Below are positions 18,641 through 27,960 of a stretch of 57,608 bases of DNA, piece by piece. Under the pieces are notes generated by a model. It saw nothing but the letters and a program-made list of their open reading frames with translations, searched no databases and had not been told where the DNA came from. The DNA is taken from the NCBI GenBank assembly GCA_021203545.1, contig JAJQAZ010000165.1, forward strand, positions 1-57,608. Reading direction: 5' to 3'. Positions within the stretch are counted from its first letter, which is position 1. The number at the start of each line of letters is the position of its first letter. The DNA comes from Tannerellaceae bacterium (lineage in GTDB: Bacteria > Bacteroidota > Bacteroidia > Bacteroidales > Tannerellaceae). The position numbers were made by a program, and so were the translations under genes.

Positions 18641-20422
18641 ATGTCGTTGCTCCAGTTATTCAAAAATATTGCTCCGTATGTAAAACCGTACCGGTTGTTG
18701 GTGTTTTTTACATTGACACTTACGCTGATCGGTTCTTTTACGGCACAGGTGAATGCCTGGGTGTTACGGTATACCGTTGACCAGATATCCGCTTTACTGG
18801 ATGCCAACCAGGGATTGCAGGAAGGGATGCATATCCTGGTTACGATATCGGTGATCCTGATCGGGAAAGAAATAGTAAACTCTTTTATTAACTTCGAGCA
18901 AAGCTATTATGGGGAGAAATTACGAATCTATGTATCCCGCGACCTTGCACAGAAAGTAATAGATAAAATCCTTACCTATAAACTGGCTTTTTATACGTCG
19001 GGCGGGAATCAACCGGGTAAATTACAGATACGGATTGACCGGGGAATTGAAAGTCTTACCCGGTTAGTGCAAAATTTCTTTATTGATATTCTGCCTCTTT
19101 TCGCCAGTGCAGTCGTTGCTTTGGCTATGATGTTCAATGCGAACTTTTATGTTGGATTGGTTGGATTGATCATTGTTCCGATCTATTTTTTTGTAAGTGT
19201 ACGGCAGGCGAAGCGGTTGGCCGGCTCGAGGCGTAATATTCGGGAGTTAAGGGAAAACAAGAGCCAGGGTATTCTGGGAATCCTACAATCTATCATGGTT
19301 ATTAAGTCCTTTATCCGGGAGGATATAGAGAGTGAAAAACAATTAGGACTACAAACTTCATTGACTGCCGCCCAGCTACGTACCCGCAAAATCAGTTTTC
19401 TGTTTGACGGGATCAAAAGTTTTATCGAACAGATCGGAGTGGTTTTAATTATTATTCTTACCTCTTATTTTGTATTAACCGGAGTGATGACTATCGGAGC
19501 CATTATGTTTCATATTCTTCTGTTTAATAATGTTACTGCACCGATCCGCCAGCTACACCGGATATATGACCAGATGAATGATGCCCTCATTTATTCAGAA
19601 GGCTTTTTCGATATCTTAGATGCCGACGATCAGACTGAACAAAGCGGTAACTATATATCTCCCCATGTGCAAGGTAAATTTACTGTACGGAATGTAGACT
19701 TTACCTATCCGGATAATGAAGAGCCGACACTCCATAATATCAATATGGATATTCTACCCGGTAAAATTACAGCGTTGGTAGGATTATCGGGAGCCGGAAA
19801 GAGTACACTGATCAATCTATTGGATAAATTTTACCAGCCGGATAGTGGGAAAATCCTGTTGGACGGTGTTTCATTGGATGAGTACAATACCGGTTTTCTG
19901 CGGGATAACATCGGATTGGTATTACAGAAGAATCATATATTCAATGGTACGATCGAAGAAAACATAAGATATGGTAATCCGGATGCTACATTTGAACAGG
20001 TGGTATATGCCGCGAAACAGTCCTATATACATGATCAGATCATGGCATTACCTGACCGTTACCAGACATCTGCCCTGGCTCTGTCCGGTGGTCAGCAGCA
20101 AAAAATAGCTATAGCCCGTATGTTTCTGAAGAATCCACCTATTATTTTTCTGGATGAACCGACCGCCAGCCTGGATGCGGTTTCTACCGAACAGATCAAA
20201 AACAGTTTGGATGCTATCAAAAAGAACCGTACAGTAATAATAATCTCCCACAGCATCTCCCAGATCATCGACTCCGATTGTATCTATGTTATGAAAGAGG
20301 GACGAGTAGTAGAGCGGGGCACTCACGAAAGTCTTTACCACATGCACGGTACCTATACCGAAATATTCGATGCTATGGCCCGCAGCCTGAATATTGACAA
20401 GATATCCAAAACATTGGTTTAA
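18641..20422 (+). CDS. ABC exporter, fused membrane and ATPase domains
   Basis: 593 aa. Six membrane helices (about 15-310) precede an ATPase with Walker A GLSGAGKST, signature LSGGQQQK and Walker B IIFLDEPTASLD, then the switch His in IIISHS. This is the architecture of MsbA/multidrug-type half-transporters that work as homodimers. It follows the EamA gene on the same strand by 67 bases. It has no peptidase domain, so it is not linked to the RiPP cluster by structure. Substrate unknown. Confidence 0.9.
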   Translation: MSLLQLFKNIAPYVKPYRLLVFFTLTLTLIGSFTAQVNAWVLRYTVDQISALLDANQGLQEGMHILVTISVILIGKEIVNSFINFEQSYYGEKLRIYVSRDLAQKVIDKILTYKLAFYTSGGNQPGKLQIRIDRGIESLTRLVQNFFIDILPLFASAVVALAMMFNANFYVGLVGLIIVPIYFFVSVRQAKRLAGSRRNIRELRENKSQGILGILQSIMVIKSFIREDIESEKQLGLQTSLTAAQLRTRKISFLFDGIKSFIEQIGVVLIIILTSYFVLTGVMTIGAIMFHILLFNNVTAPIRQLHRIYDQMNDALIYSEGFFDILDADDQTEQSGNYISPHVQGKFTVRNVDFTYPDNEEPTLHNINMDILPGKITALVGLSGAGKSTLINLLDKFYQPDSGKILLDGVSLDEYNTGFLRDNIGLVLQKNHIFNGTIEENIRYGNPDATFEQVVYAAKQSYIHDQIMALPDRYQTSALALSGGQQQKIAIARMFLKNPPIIFLDEPTASLDAVSTEQIKNSLDAIKKNRTVIIISHSISQIIDSDCIYVMKEGRVVERGTHESLYHMHGTYTEIFDAMARSLNIDKISKTLV

Positions 20423-20428
20423 ATCCCA

Positions 20429-20600
20429 GTGCCATCTGCATGGCACTGCTGTGCCAATACGATGGCATTCTGATGCCACCAGCATGGCATTCGCGTGCCA
20501 ATACGATGGCATTGCAGTGTCTTAATGGTGTGCCTGTAGTGCCTGCATCCTGACAATGCCGTGACAATATTCTGGCAAACCAATGCCTTATGCGCTACAC
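20429..20600. repeat. 22-bp tandem palindromic repeats, about eight units
   Basis: The units start at 20429, 20451, 20473, 20495, 20517, 20539, 20561 and 20583, an exact 22-base period. The best units read RTGCCA, six variable bases, ATGGCA, then four bases, so each can fold into a small TGCCA/TGGCA hairpin. The last four units are degenerate. A related array is found at 57354-57438. Confidence 0.85.
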
Positions 20601-20643
20601 TATTAGATGTTAGTGTATTAATGCCTCTGTTTTAGGGGGTATT

Positions 20644-20660
20644 TGTCTAAAAGTTAGACA
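20644..20660. promoter_or_regulatory. Putative activator site, 7-bp inverted repeat
   Basis: TGTCTAA-AAG-TTAGACA is a perfect inverted repeat about 78-94 bases upstream of the sigma-54 promoter at 20736-20752. That is the usual distance for an enhancer site of an NtrC-type activator. The assignment is inferred from position and symmetry. Confidence 0.5.
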
Positions 20661-20735
20661 TGACTGTAAATTAATTGGACAATTTGTTCTGTTTTGCTCT
20701 TTTTTATTTCTTTGATTATTAGGATTTTAATGTGT

Positions 20736-20752
20736 TTGGCATAAAGTTTGCA
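20736..20752 (+). promoter_or_regulatory. Sigma-54 (-24/-12) promoter
   Basis: The sequence TTGGCATAAAGTTTGCA contains GG-N10-GC with TGGCA and TTGCA, matching the sigma-54 consensus TGGCAC-N5-TTGCA at all but one base. It lies 27 bases before the ATG at 20779, so transcription would start just ahead of the gene. Expression would then need RpoN and an AAA+ activator, neither encoded in this window. Confidence 0.75.
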
Positions 20753-20778
20753 ATTCAGATTTGAAAGAATAATTGGTT

Positions 20779-23229
20779 ATGGGTAAAACATTTAAGAATC
20801 TAATCCATGTATTGAAAAGTTTCAGGGTTGCGACTGTTACCAACCTGTTGGGACTTACACTGTCGTTTTTTGCGTTTATGCTGGTAATGATTCATGTGAG
20901 GCATGAATATAACTATAATTCATCTATACTAAACAAAGAACGAATCTTCCGTATGGAGAATATGCGGAATGATAAGATTTGGGAACCCAATTTTTCCCGT
21001 CCACAGTTGGAGCGGTTTATAGCCTCTTCACCTTATATTGAGGCAGCAGGTATTACAAATAACCTGGCTTATTTGTCTTTTGATTTCGGTGTTGCTACTT
21101 CTTCCGGTCCTGACGCTGTTACTTATGTAGAGAAAATTGAGCGGGTGAGGCCGGACTTTACAACTGTTTTTAATTTTGATATGGTAGCAGGAAGTGCGGA
21201 CTGTTTGAAACAAAAGACAGAAGTTTTGTTGCCCGAAAGTCTTGCTAAAAAACTTTTTGGTGATGAGAATCCGGTTGGGAAATTGATTTTCCTTTCCGAA
21301 TTTGAAGGACTTGAAAATGAATTTTCCCTTTTTGGGAGTCCTCTTTATAAAACTCCTGTTGTAGGAGGTGTTTATCGTGACTTTCCGGAAAACTGTTATA
21401 TAAGGAATGCAGTTTATACATCTATTCCGGAAGAGGAGATGATGGGTGATTGGAATACGGGCCCTTATTATTGTTATGTATTGTTATCTGACCCGGAAAT
21501 GGCATCTGTTATTGTTGATGAGTATCTGGAAAAATATGCGGAATCTCTCCGGCAGAGAGCTATTGATGATATTCGCCTGACGCCTTTGCCGGAACTTTAT
21601 TTTAATCCGCAACTACGATCAGATTCCTTACCGGCAGGAAATCAGATGCGAACAAATATGTTGTTTTTTATTGCTGTATTGGTTATCCTCATTGCAGTGG
21701 TCAATTATATTAATTTGTCGGTCGCATTAGCTCCCGTACGTATTAAATCTATTACTACCCGGAAAGTATTAGGATGTTCACAGAATGCCTTATTAACCAA
21801 TCTGGTAGTAGAATCATTATGTATCTCTCTTTTCTCTTTCTTTTTTGCTTTGGCTCTTCTTTTTGTAGTCAGAGATGCGAATTGGGTGGTGGGGATGTTA
21901 GGACATTCACTGAATTTATCGTTAAACAGCACGCTTGTTGTGTGGACAGCCGTACTGGCAGCCGGTACCGGTATTGTAGCCGGTATATATCCGGCTTTGT
22001 ACATGACCTCTTTTCCGGCGGTGATGGCTCTTAACGGTTCCTACTCTTTAACCGGAAAGGCAAAAGCAGCACGTAAAGTGTTGATCGGTTTTCAGTTTAT
22101 CATCTCTATTGCTTTGATCATCGGAACATTGTTTGTGTACCTACAGAATAAATTTATAGAAAATGTAGAGTTGGGTTTTGATAAAGAAAATATGCTGGAG
22201 GTCCGCATAAGTATGGGAACTGCATTGGGTAAGAGCGATTTATATCGTGATTTATTGATAGAGCACCCGGATATACAGGATGTGGGTTTCATGGAAATGA
22301 AATTTGTTACAGACGAAACCAGACCTAATATTGGTTATAATTACCGGGATATACATTCGTATATGACATGGTTAGGTGTCTCACCTAATTTTCCGGAGTT
22401 AATGGGTATTGAGTTGGTTGCCGGGCGGTACTTTTTACCCGGTGATGAAGCTCCGGATAACGAACGCCCGGTTTGTATGATTAATGAAATGACTGCCCGT
22501 GAGATTATTTCCCGCTTTGAGCCCGGCGAAATAGGAGATATTTATGATTTGGTGGGAACAAGTATCAATGATAATAATAGTATGGTACAAATTGTAGGTA
22601 TCTTTAAAGATTTTCATTTTCAATCGTTGTATCAGGAGGTTAAACCTTTTGGTATCTGGGTTTCACCCAGATTTACTTACCGCCGGTTTTTACCGGAAGT
22701 ACATTCGTATGTAAAGATTGCCGGTGGCAATCCCGCTGCGGCTATTGAACATATCCGGAAAATAACGAATGATTTGAATCCCGGTTATCCGGCGGATATT
22801 CAATTTCTGGATACATCATTGAACCAGTTGTACCTAAAAAGCCGTCAGCAGGGTTTAATGGTCGCTTTATCCTGTTTACTGGCTGTATTATTATCGCTGG
22901 TGGGAGTGTTTGGAATGGTTATTTTTGAAGCCCAGGGACGTGAAAAAGAAATTGCTGTACGAAAGGTATTTGGATCAACGATCCGGCAGATACTCTGGAT
23001 GTTTAACACTACGTTTATGCGCATTGTCGGTGTTGGGTTTGTTATTTCGGCCCCTCTTGCCTATTACGGCGTAAATAAATGGCTACAAAGTTTTGCCTAT
23101 AAAACTCCTATTTATCTTTGGGTGTTTTTAGTAGCACTGATCATTATTGCTCTGTTAACCATCTTCACCGTTACCCTGCAAAGTTACCAGGCTGCCACTG
23201 CCAACCCTGCCGGGAAGTTACACCGGTGA
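20779..23229 (+). CDS. MacB/FtsX-type ABC transporter permease
   Basis: About 816 aa. An N-terminal helix and a periplasmic MacB-like domain are followed by three helices (about 290-420); a second periplasmic domain and three more helices follow near the C-terminus (FtsX core GREKEIAVRKVFGSTIRQIL). This duplicated form is common in Bacteroidetes. It works with a separate ATPase, not found nearby, using mechanical motion rather than classic transport. ATG 20779 is preferred to the TTG two codons upstream. A sigma-54 promoter precedes it, unlike its neighbours. Confidence 0.88.
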   Translation: MGKTFKNLIHVLKSFRVATVTNLLGLTLSFFAFMLVMIHVRHEYNYNSSILNKERIFRMENMRNDKIWEPNFSRPQLERFIASSPYIEAAGITNNLAYLSFDFGVATSSGPDAVTYVEKIERVRPDFTTVFNFDMVAGSADCLKQKTEVLLPESLAKKLFGDENPVGKLIFLSEFEGLENEFSLFGSPLYKTPVVGGVYRDFPENCYIRNAVYTSIPEEEMMGDWNTGPYYCYVLLSDPEMASVIVDEYLEKYAESLRQRAIDDIRLTPLPELYFNPQLRSDSLPAGNQMRTNMLFFIAVLVILIAVVNYINLSVALAPVRIKSITTRKVLGCSQNALLTNLVVESLCISLFSFFFALALLFVVRDANWVVGMLGHSLNLSLNSTLVVWTAVLAAGTGIVAGIYPALYMTSFPAVMALNGSYSLTGKAKAARKVLIGFQFIISIALIIGTLFVYLQNKFIENVELGFDKENMLEVRISMGTALGKSDLYRDLLIEHPDIQDVGFMEMKFVTDETRPNIGYNYRDIHSYMTWLGVSPNFPELMGIELVAGRYFLPGDEAPDNERPVCMINEMTAREIISRFEPGEIGDIYDLVGTSINDNNSMVQIVGIFKDFHFQSLYQEVKPFGIWVSPRFTYRRFLPEVHSYVKIAGGNPAAAIEHIRKITNDLNPGYPADIQFLDTSLNQLYLKSRQQGLMVALSCLLAVLLSLVGVFGMVIFEAQGREKEIAVRKVFGSTIRQILWMFNTTFMRIVGVGFVISAPLAYYGVNKWLQSFAYKTPIYLWVFLVALIIIALLTIFTVTLQSYQAATANPAGKLHR

Positions 23230-23516
23230 TTTTTGCTAACTCTTTGCCGGCCTTTTGCTGGCGCGGATCTCTTTTTGCTGGCGCGGATTTAAATCCGTGC
23301 CTCTTTGGTCATCGGGATTTGTAATCCCGGTGTTTTGTTTCCTGGGATTTCTAATCCTTCCCGTCTAAAATGTCGCTAAGATGGGTGAAGCTCCTGCTTC
23401 ACGTGAGGCTGGAGCCTCACTTTTTACAGCGACGTAGCGAGACGCTACGCCGAACATTTGGATTCCTTCCGTGTGGTTTAGGCACAGATTTAAATTTGCG
23501 CCAGCGAGATATTCAG
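23230..23516. repeat. Intergenic cluster of hairpin repeats
   Basis: No gene is seen. The stretch holds GCTGGCGCGGATTTAAATCC, CGGGATTTGTAATCCCG, the tandem hairpins GTGAAGCTCCTGCTTCAC (23385-23402) and GTGAGGCTGGAGCCTCAC (23403-23420), then AGCGACGTAGCGAGACGCTA from 23428. Related copies of each word occur elsewhere in the window (28.9, 31.7 and 39.0 kb). The convergent genes on both sides end here. Confidence 0.85.
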
Positions 23517-24371
23517 TTATTTCTTTTTCATGTCTTTCATGACAAAGAAGCAGATACCTATCAGGAAGATTCCTACCAGTATGATGATGCTCCATAATAC
23601 GGCAGGGTTTTCTATCCATAGCGTATCGCGTGTGTGCGCTGTTGTTTGGTTCACAGTTGTAACCGGAGTAGTAATGGATATGACCGGGATATCTTCAGGT
23701 ATTTTGTTTCGGAAGTGTTCAATATCGTAGGAAGGGCGGCCGTCCAGGCTTTCATCCAGGGTAAGTGTGTATCTTTCGCCTGCGGAAAGAAAGGCACATA
23801 CATAATAAGGAACTGTATAGAAGTGAACCGAATCAATTACCAACGGAGGATTTTGCTCGTTGCTGATCCGGAAAGTTGTTTCCGGTGTAAGGCGTTGCAT
23901 ACCCGGGAAGAAGGTATTACTCTGGTAGGAAGACAGTGTAAAGCTATACCGGTTATCTGTTGTTTTTCCTTTTCTGTAATAATCGCCCGGATAGGTAACA
24001 TAGAACACCACTTTATCGTACCAGTAACTATTTTTGAGGGTAGGGAATGTAAGATATGTAAAGTGGTCTGAACTATCTTTTTGGGATACTTTGGTTACAG
24101 GTAAAAGGGTGAGGGTGGAATAGTGTACGCTACTCTCTTCCCGGATATTTCCCGAACGGATGAAATGGGGGATCACCGTGCCCTGGCTGTTATAAAGCCG
24201 TATACCCGGGAAGTCCGCATATTTTGACTGGCCGGTTAGTTCCGGGGGGAGAGCTATGTTGTAATAATTATCTTCCGGAACTATTTCTACCTCCGAGTTC
24301 CAGATTGTCCACTCTTTGGAATAAACAGAGAGCGGAAGCAGTAGATACAACAGAAAGCATATCTTCTTCAT
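23517..24371 (-). CDS. Secreted, membrane-anchored protein, DUF3999-like
   Basis: 284 aa. A signal peptide (about 1-18) is followed by a beta-rich extracytoplasmic region and a C-terminal membrane helix (about 255-277) with a basic tail, so it faces the periplasm while anchored in the inner membrane. The arrangement resembles DUF3999, a family often paired with DUF2339 proteins. Its start overlaps the stop of the DUF2339 gene by 4 bases, so the two are translationally coupled. Function unknown. Confidence 0.7.
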   Translation of the reverse strand: MKKICFLLYLLLPLSVYSKEWTIWNSEVEIVPEDNYYNIALPPELTGQSKYADFPGIRLYNSQGTVIPHFIRSGNIREESSVHYSTLTLLPVTKVSQKDSSDHFTYLTFPTLKNSYWYDKVVFYVTYPGDYYRKGKTTDNRYSFTLSSYQSNTFFPGMQRLTPETTFRISNEQNPPLVIDSVHFYTVPYYVCAFLSAGERYTLTLDESLDGRPSYDIEHFRNKIPEDIPVISITTPVTTVNQTTAHTRDTLWIENPAVLWSIIILVGIFLIGICFFVMKDMKKK

Positions 24372-26830
24372 TTCACTTCCTCTTCTTTATCGTTTTGAAC
24401 TAATTTCCGGATTTTCTGCTGCATAAAAGATACGACTAACAGGATCAATCCTAAAAGAACAAAAGAAATAATACGTCCACCCTGCGACATACGCCATACA
24501 TCGTAGATATAGAATTTGAAGATAATAAAGGCAAAGAATACAAGCGCTATTTTCCGAAGGATACTATCTTTTGCTTTTAATCCCCATATCATAAGGGTCA
24601 TAGCTAAGAGCCCCCATAAAACCGGATAGCCAAATGTATGGACATCGTGCAATACACTGTAATAAACGGCATTCTTTCCGGCAAACAGAATGGCTATGTT
24701 ATCACTTTCCCGTGTAATAATCACAATCACGGCGATAACGAGAATCCATGCATATCTTGTCCGTCTGACGATCTCAGTATTCTGTGTAAACTTCCACATT
24801 TGGAAAATCAGGTAGCCTGCCGGAATAAGGGAAAGCAGATGAATAGCAAAATAAGATACCGGAATTGTTTGTTCCGGATAAGCAGCTTCCCGTAGTTCGG
24901 TGACCGGGAAGAAGTAAATAACCGCATAGGCCGCAATGATGCCTAATACAAGCATTGGTCCGGCATCATTTTTTGCCAGGCGTATCCTGTTCAGGAATAT
25001 GGCTATAGCGGCATAAGTTACAATGTATGTCAATACTACGGTTAAACGGAACGCTTCTGCCCCGGAGTAGATAATCCGGTGAGTAAGCTGATAGTTTAAC
25101 TCGGTATAGAGTACAACAAATAGCAGGATATAGGTAGCAATCAGGAAAAAGTTAAACAAGGGTTGCAGATTCTGTTTGGTAAGTTCTGTTTCGTCCGGAA
25201 GAATCTCTTTACCAAGTTCTTTTTTCAGTAAGAATCCGGCCATTATACATGCTACAACCAATGTTATACCTGTGATAAAATATTTATTCAGTAGAACAGG
25301 AAGAAGGAAACTCTCATAAAATATATATCCCTGTGAAAGATCCAAACCGTAAGATATGATTGTTAAAGCAATAACACCATATAAGCCGAACCGGAATATA
25401 CGGATTTGGGACCGCATCCATAATACCAGCAACACCACTATTTCAGCAGTCCAGAAAAGTGTTATCACATTTCCTTTTAACTGAAGCGGGATTGCAAGGG
25501 TTATAAATGTAAGGATCGTTGCGATCAATAAATAGATCATATTTTGATCCGTTCGTCCATTCCGGAACACAATGATCAGGGCAACGGCATTCAGAATGGC
25601 TATACTGATAGCGAGTATACCATTTACCTCTGCCGGATAATCAAGGAATATATGAATCCACCCGGCAAACAGGGATATATTATTCCATAATATAACCAAT
25701 GCCTGGAAAGGAGCAATCTTAACACCTTTTTTCAAGTGGTCTGCAATAGCTACCGTATGGAACTGGATGAAGAAAAGCAACAGGAAGAGAGCCGCCCCGG
25801 CAAACTCTCCTTTGAAACTGCCAATCAGCCATATCCAGACAATGAGTTGTGTAAATACAAAACAAACAATGGATATAATATCCCATTTCTTACGGAAAGC
25901 CAGCCAAAGCATGCCACTGTTCAGAATTAAAAGATAACTAAACAGTACCATGTAATTCCCACTTCCTGTACTGACCAGGAAGGGAGCTGCAAAACCTCCT
26001 AAAAGGGCAAAGAGAGCCAGTTCTTTTTTATCGTAAAATACCGACAGGATAACGCAGGCAATTGTAACAAGTACTAACAAAGCGAATGCTGCTGTTTGTG
26101 GTATAAGTTCATATTCCCGGAACGCAAGAGTGATTGTGATGTAGAAGACAGCGAAGCCACCACCTGCCAGTATGGAGGAGAAAACTTCGTACTGTTTCCG
26201 CAATTTATGGCCTACACCAATAATAGCCATACCAATCAATAGACCGATACCAACCCGGCCTATTTCGTTAATCCATTCTTTATCAATAGCATATTTAACA
26301 AAGAATGCAATTCCCAGGACGAATGTTACAATTCCTATCTTACTAAGCAGATTTTCTCCCCATAATTGATTTAAAAGAGAAGTCGCTTTTTCTTCGGCAA
26401 CATAAGCCGCGGTTTCTACTGCATTCACCTCGGTTTCGGGAATATTTTCTTCAACCGTTGTTATTTCTACAACAACGGGTTCGGGTTCCGGAGTTTCTTC
26501 GGGTGTGATGACTTCCTGTTGAGGAATTTCAATAATTGGTTCTTCTTCGTAAGTTTCTACAGGTGAAGTGTCTACCTGTGTACTTTCTACTGCGATTTCG
26601 TCAATTACCGGTTCTGTTACTACTGTAGTTTGCTTATTTACTTTGGATTGCTCTTCTTTTATCTCATTTGCCAGTTGGGTAAGTATTTCTATTCGTTTTA
26701 TTACCGAAAATAACTGCATGGATAACATACGTGTCTCTTCTTTTATCTGGCGGGTAGTGATGAGGCTTATAATTGGCAGGATGACCAGGATAACCAGAAA
26801 GATTAATATCCCTAAAATGGCACTTTCCAT
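24368..26830 (-). CDS. DUF2339 large multi-pass membrane protein
   Basis: About 820 aa with more than twenty predicted membrane helices. After the first helix comes a Glu/Thr/Val/Pro-rich acidic linker (about 60-145). The motif AEEKATSLLNQLWGENLLSKIG just before the helix bundle is characteristic of DUF2339. ATG 26830 is preferred to the GTG two codons upstream. Coupled to the DUF3999-like gene downstream. The family has no established biochemical role; an envelope function is inferred. Confidence 0.82.
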   Translation of the reverse strand: MESAILGILIFLVILVILPIISLITTRQIKEETRMLSMQLFSVIKRIEILTQLANEIKEEQSKVNKQTTVVTEPVIDEIAVESTQVDTSPVETYEEEPIIEIPQQEVITPEETPEPEPVVVEITTVEENIPETEVNAVETAAYVAEEKATSLLNQLWGENLLSKIGIVTFVLGIAFFVKYAIDKEWINEIGRVGIGLLIGMAIIGVGHKLRKQYEVFSSILAGGGFAVFYITITLAFREYELIPQTAAFALLVLVTIACVILSVFYDKKELALFALLGGFAAPFLVSTGSGNYMVLFSYLLILNSGMLWLAFRKKWDIISIVCFVFTQLIVWIWLIGSFKGEFAGAALFLLLFFIQFHTVAIADHLKKGVKIAPFQALVILWNNISLFAGWIHIFLDYPAEVNGILAISIAILNAVALIIVFRNGRTDQNMIYLLIATILTFITLAIPLQLKGNVITLFWTAEIVVLLVLWMRSQIRIFRFGLYGVIALTIISYGLDLSQGYIFYESFLLPVLLNKYFITGITLVVACIMAGFLLKKELGKEILPDETELTKQNLQPLFNFFLIATYILLFVVLYTELNYQLTHRIIYSGAEAFRLTVVLTYIVTYAAIAIFLNRIRLAKNDAGPMLVLGIIAAYAVIYFFPVTELREAAYPEQTIPVSYFAIHLLSLIPAGYLIFQMWKFTQNTEIVRRTRYAWILVIAVIVIITRESDNIAILFAGKNAVYYSVLHDVHTFGYPVLWGLLAMTLMIWGLKAKDSILRKIALVFFAFIIFKFYIYDVWRMSQGGRIISFVLLGLILLVVSFMQQKIRKLVQNDKEEEVK

Positions 26831-27061
26831 ATACACAGAATTAGTTACTTATTATATAATTAGGAAACAAATATACAAGAATAAATAAAGTAACCTTCTT
26901 TTTTTATATCTTTCCACCCTAAAAACATTAATTTTTGTTTCGTCATTAAACGAATAACAAACCGGAATGTCTATAACATATCATGATTGATCAATCCTGA
27001 TTTGGAAAGAAAAATAAAAGAATAGAGCAATTTGTTGTATGAACTCTTTAAACTCAATAAG

Positions 27062-27703
27062 ATGAAAAAGATAATAGCACTTTTGGCCATAATATTGGCT
27101 TCCGCGACTTTGGTTCCTGTACAGGCACAGAACGTAAATATCAATATAAACCTGAATATTGACCGGCAACCGGCCTGGGGGCCTATCGGATATAAATATG
27201 TTGATTATTATTATTTCCCCGATATTAATATATATTACGATGTAAATAACGGGCTTTTCTATTACTCTTCCCGTGGTAAATGGATCGCGGATCGTTATCT
27301 GCCGGCTAAATACCGTACGTATGACCTGTATGTAATGTACAAAGTAGTATTAAACGAACGGCAACCATGGGTTTATAATAAAGTACACCGCAGACAATAT
27401 GCACATTTCAGAGGAGACCGTACACAGGTAGTTATCCGGAATACCACCGATAGCCGTTACCGGAAGAGCCGTTACAATACAGTTTCGTGGGTAGATAACA
27501 GTCGTACGTCCAATAAGACAACCAGTTCCCGTACATCCTCGTCAAACAGGTCTACATCTACCTCTTCCAGCCGGACCTCTACTTCTTCCAGCCGTAGTTC
27601 GGCAACACAGAGTAGTAACTCTTCCTCATCAAGCCGTAGTTCCGGCACTACAAGTACACAAAATAATAACAGTAGCCGTACCAGCAGTAGCCGCACAAGA
27701 TAA
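27062..27703 (+). CDS. Secreted protein with Ser/Thr/Arg-rich tail
   Basis: 213 aa from ATG 27062, chosen because a normal signal peptide (MKKIIALLAIILASATLVPVQA) begins there. The mature part has an Asn-rich beta segment and a Tyr-rich segment (DYYYFPDINIYYDVNNGLFYY), then from about residue 155 a low-complexity tail of Ser, Thr, Arg and Asn. The middle resembles short Bacteroidetes secreted proteins of unknown role. The tail is likely disordered and could be glycosylated or bind polymers; that is speculation. Confidence 0.8.
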   Translation: MKKIIALLAIILASATLVPVQAQNVNININLNIDRQPAWGPIGYKYVDYYYFPDINIYYDVNNGLFYYSSRGKWIADRYLPAKYRTYDLYVMYKVVLNERQPWVYNKVHRRQYAHFRGDRTQVVIRNTTDSRYRKSRYNTVSWVDNSRTSNKTTSSRTSSSNRSTSTSSSRTSTSSSRSSATQSSNSSSSSRSSGTTSTQNNNSSRTSSSRTR

Positions 27704-27723
27704 GGGTAAGTTTTAAATATATA

Positions 27724-27872
27724 AAAGAGACTGTTTAGAAACAGATTGTTTCCCGCGAAAGCGGGAATCGCACAGGAACAAACAGTAATTATAATTTATT
27801 CAAAATTGTTTGTTCCGGGGCGATCTCCGGTCAGGCCGGAGATAAATCCGGGTTTTTAAACAGCCTCTTTAT
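27724..27872. repeat. Nested multi-hairpin intergenic element
   Basis: The outer arms (aaagagactgttta / taaacagcctcttt) enclose three inner hairpins: TCCCGCGAAAGCGGGA, an inverted pair around AGGAACAAACAG/TTGTTTGTTCC, and CTCCGGTCAGGCCGGAG. It starts 20 bases after a stop codon and no gene follows for about 90 bases. Possibly a REP-like element or a structured 3' end. Confidence 0.75.
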
Positions 27873-27960
27873 TTGAATATAGCCCGGAACATTTTAGAAC
27901 TTCTATGGGTTATATAGTGTAATGATGTGTTAAATTATTCACTAATTAAATGGAAAATAC

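Noticed and set aside
20429-20600. Possible CRISPR array
   Set aside because: The units are contiguous 22-base palindromes with no unique spacers and no cas genes are nearby.
27472-27696. Leu/Glu-rich reading frame on the minus strand
   Set aside because: It is the antisense shadow of the Ser/Arg-rich tail; it has no start signals and its composition follows from the other strand.
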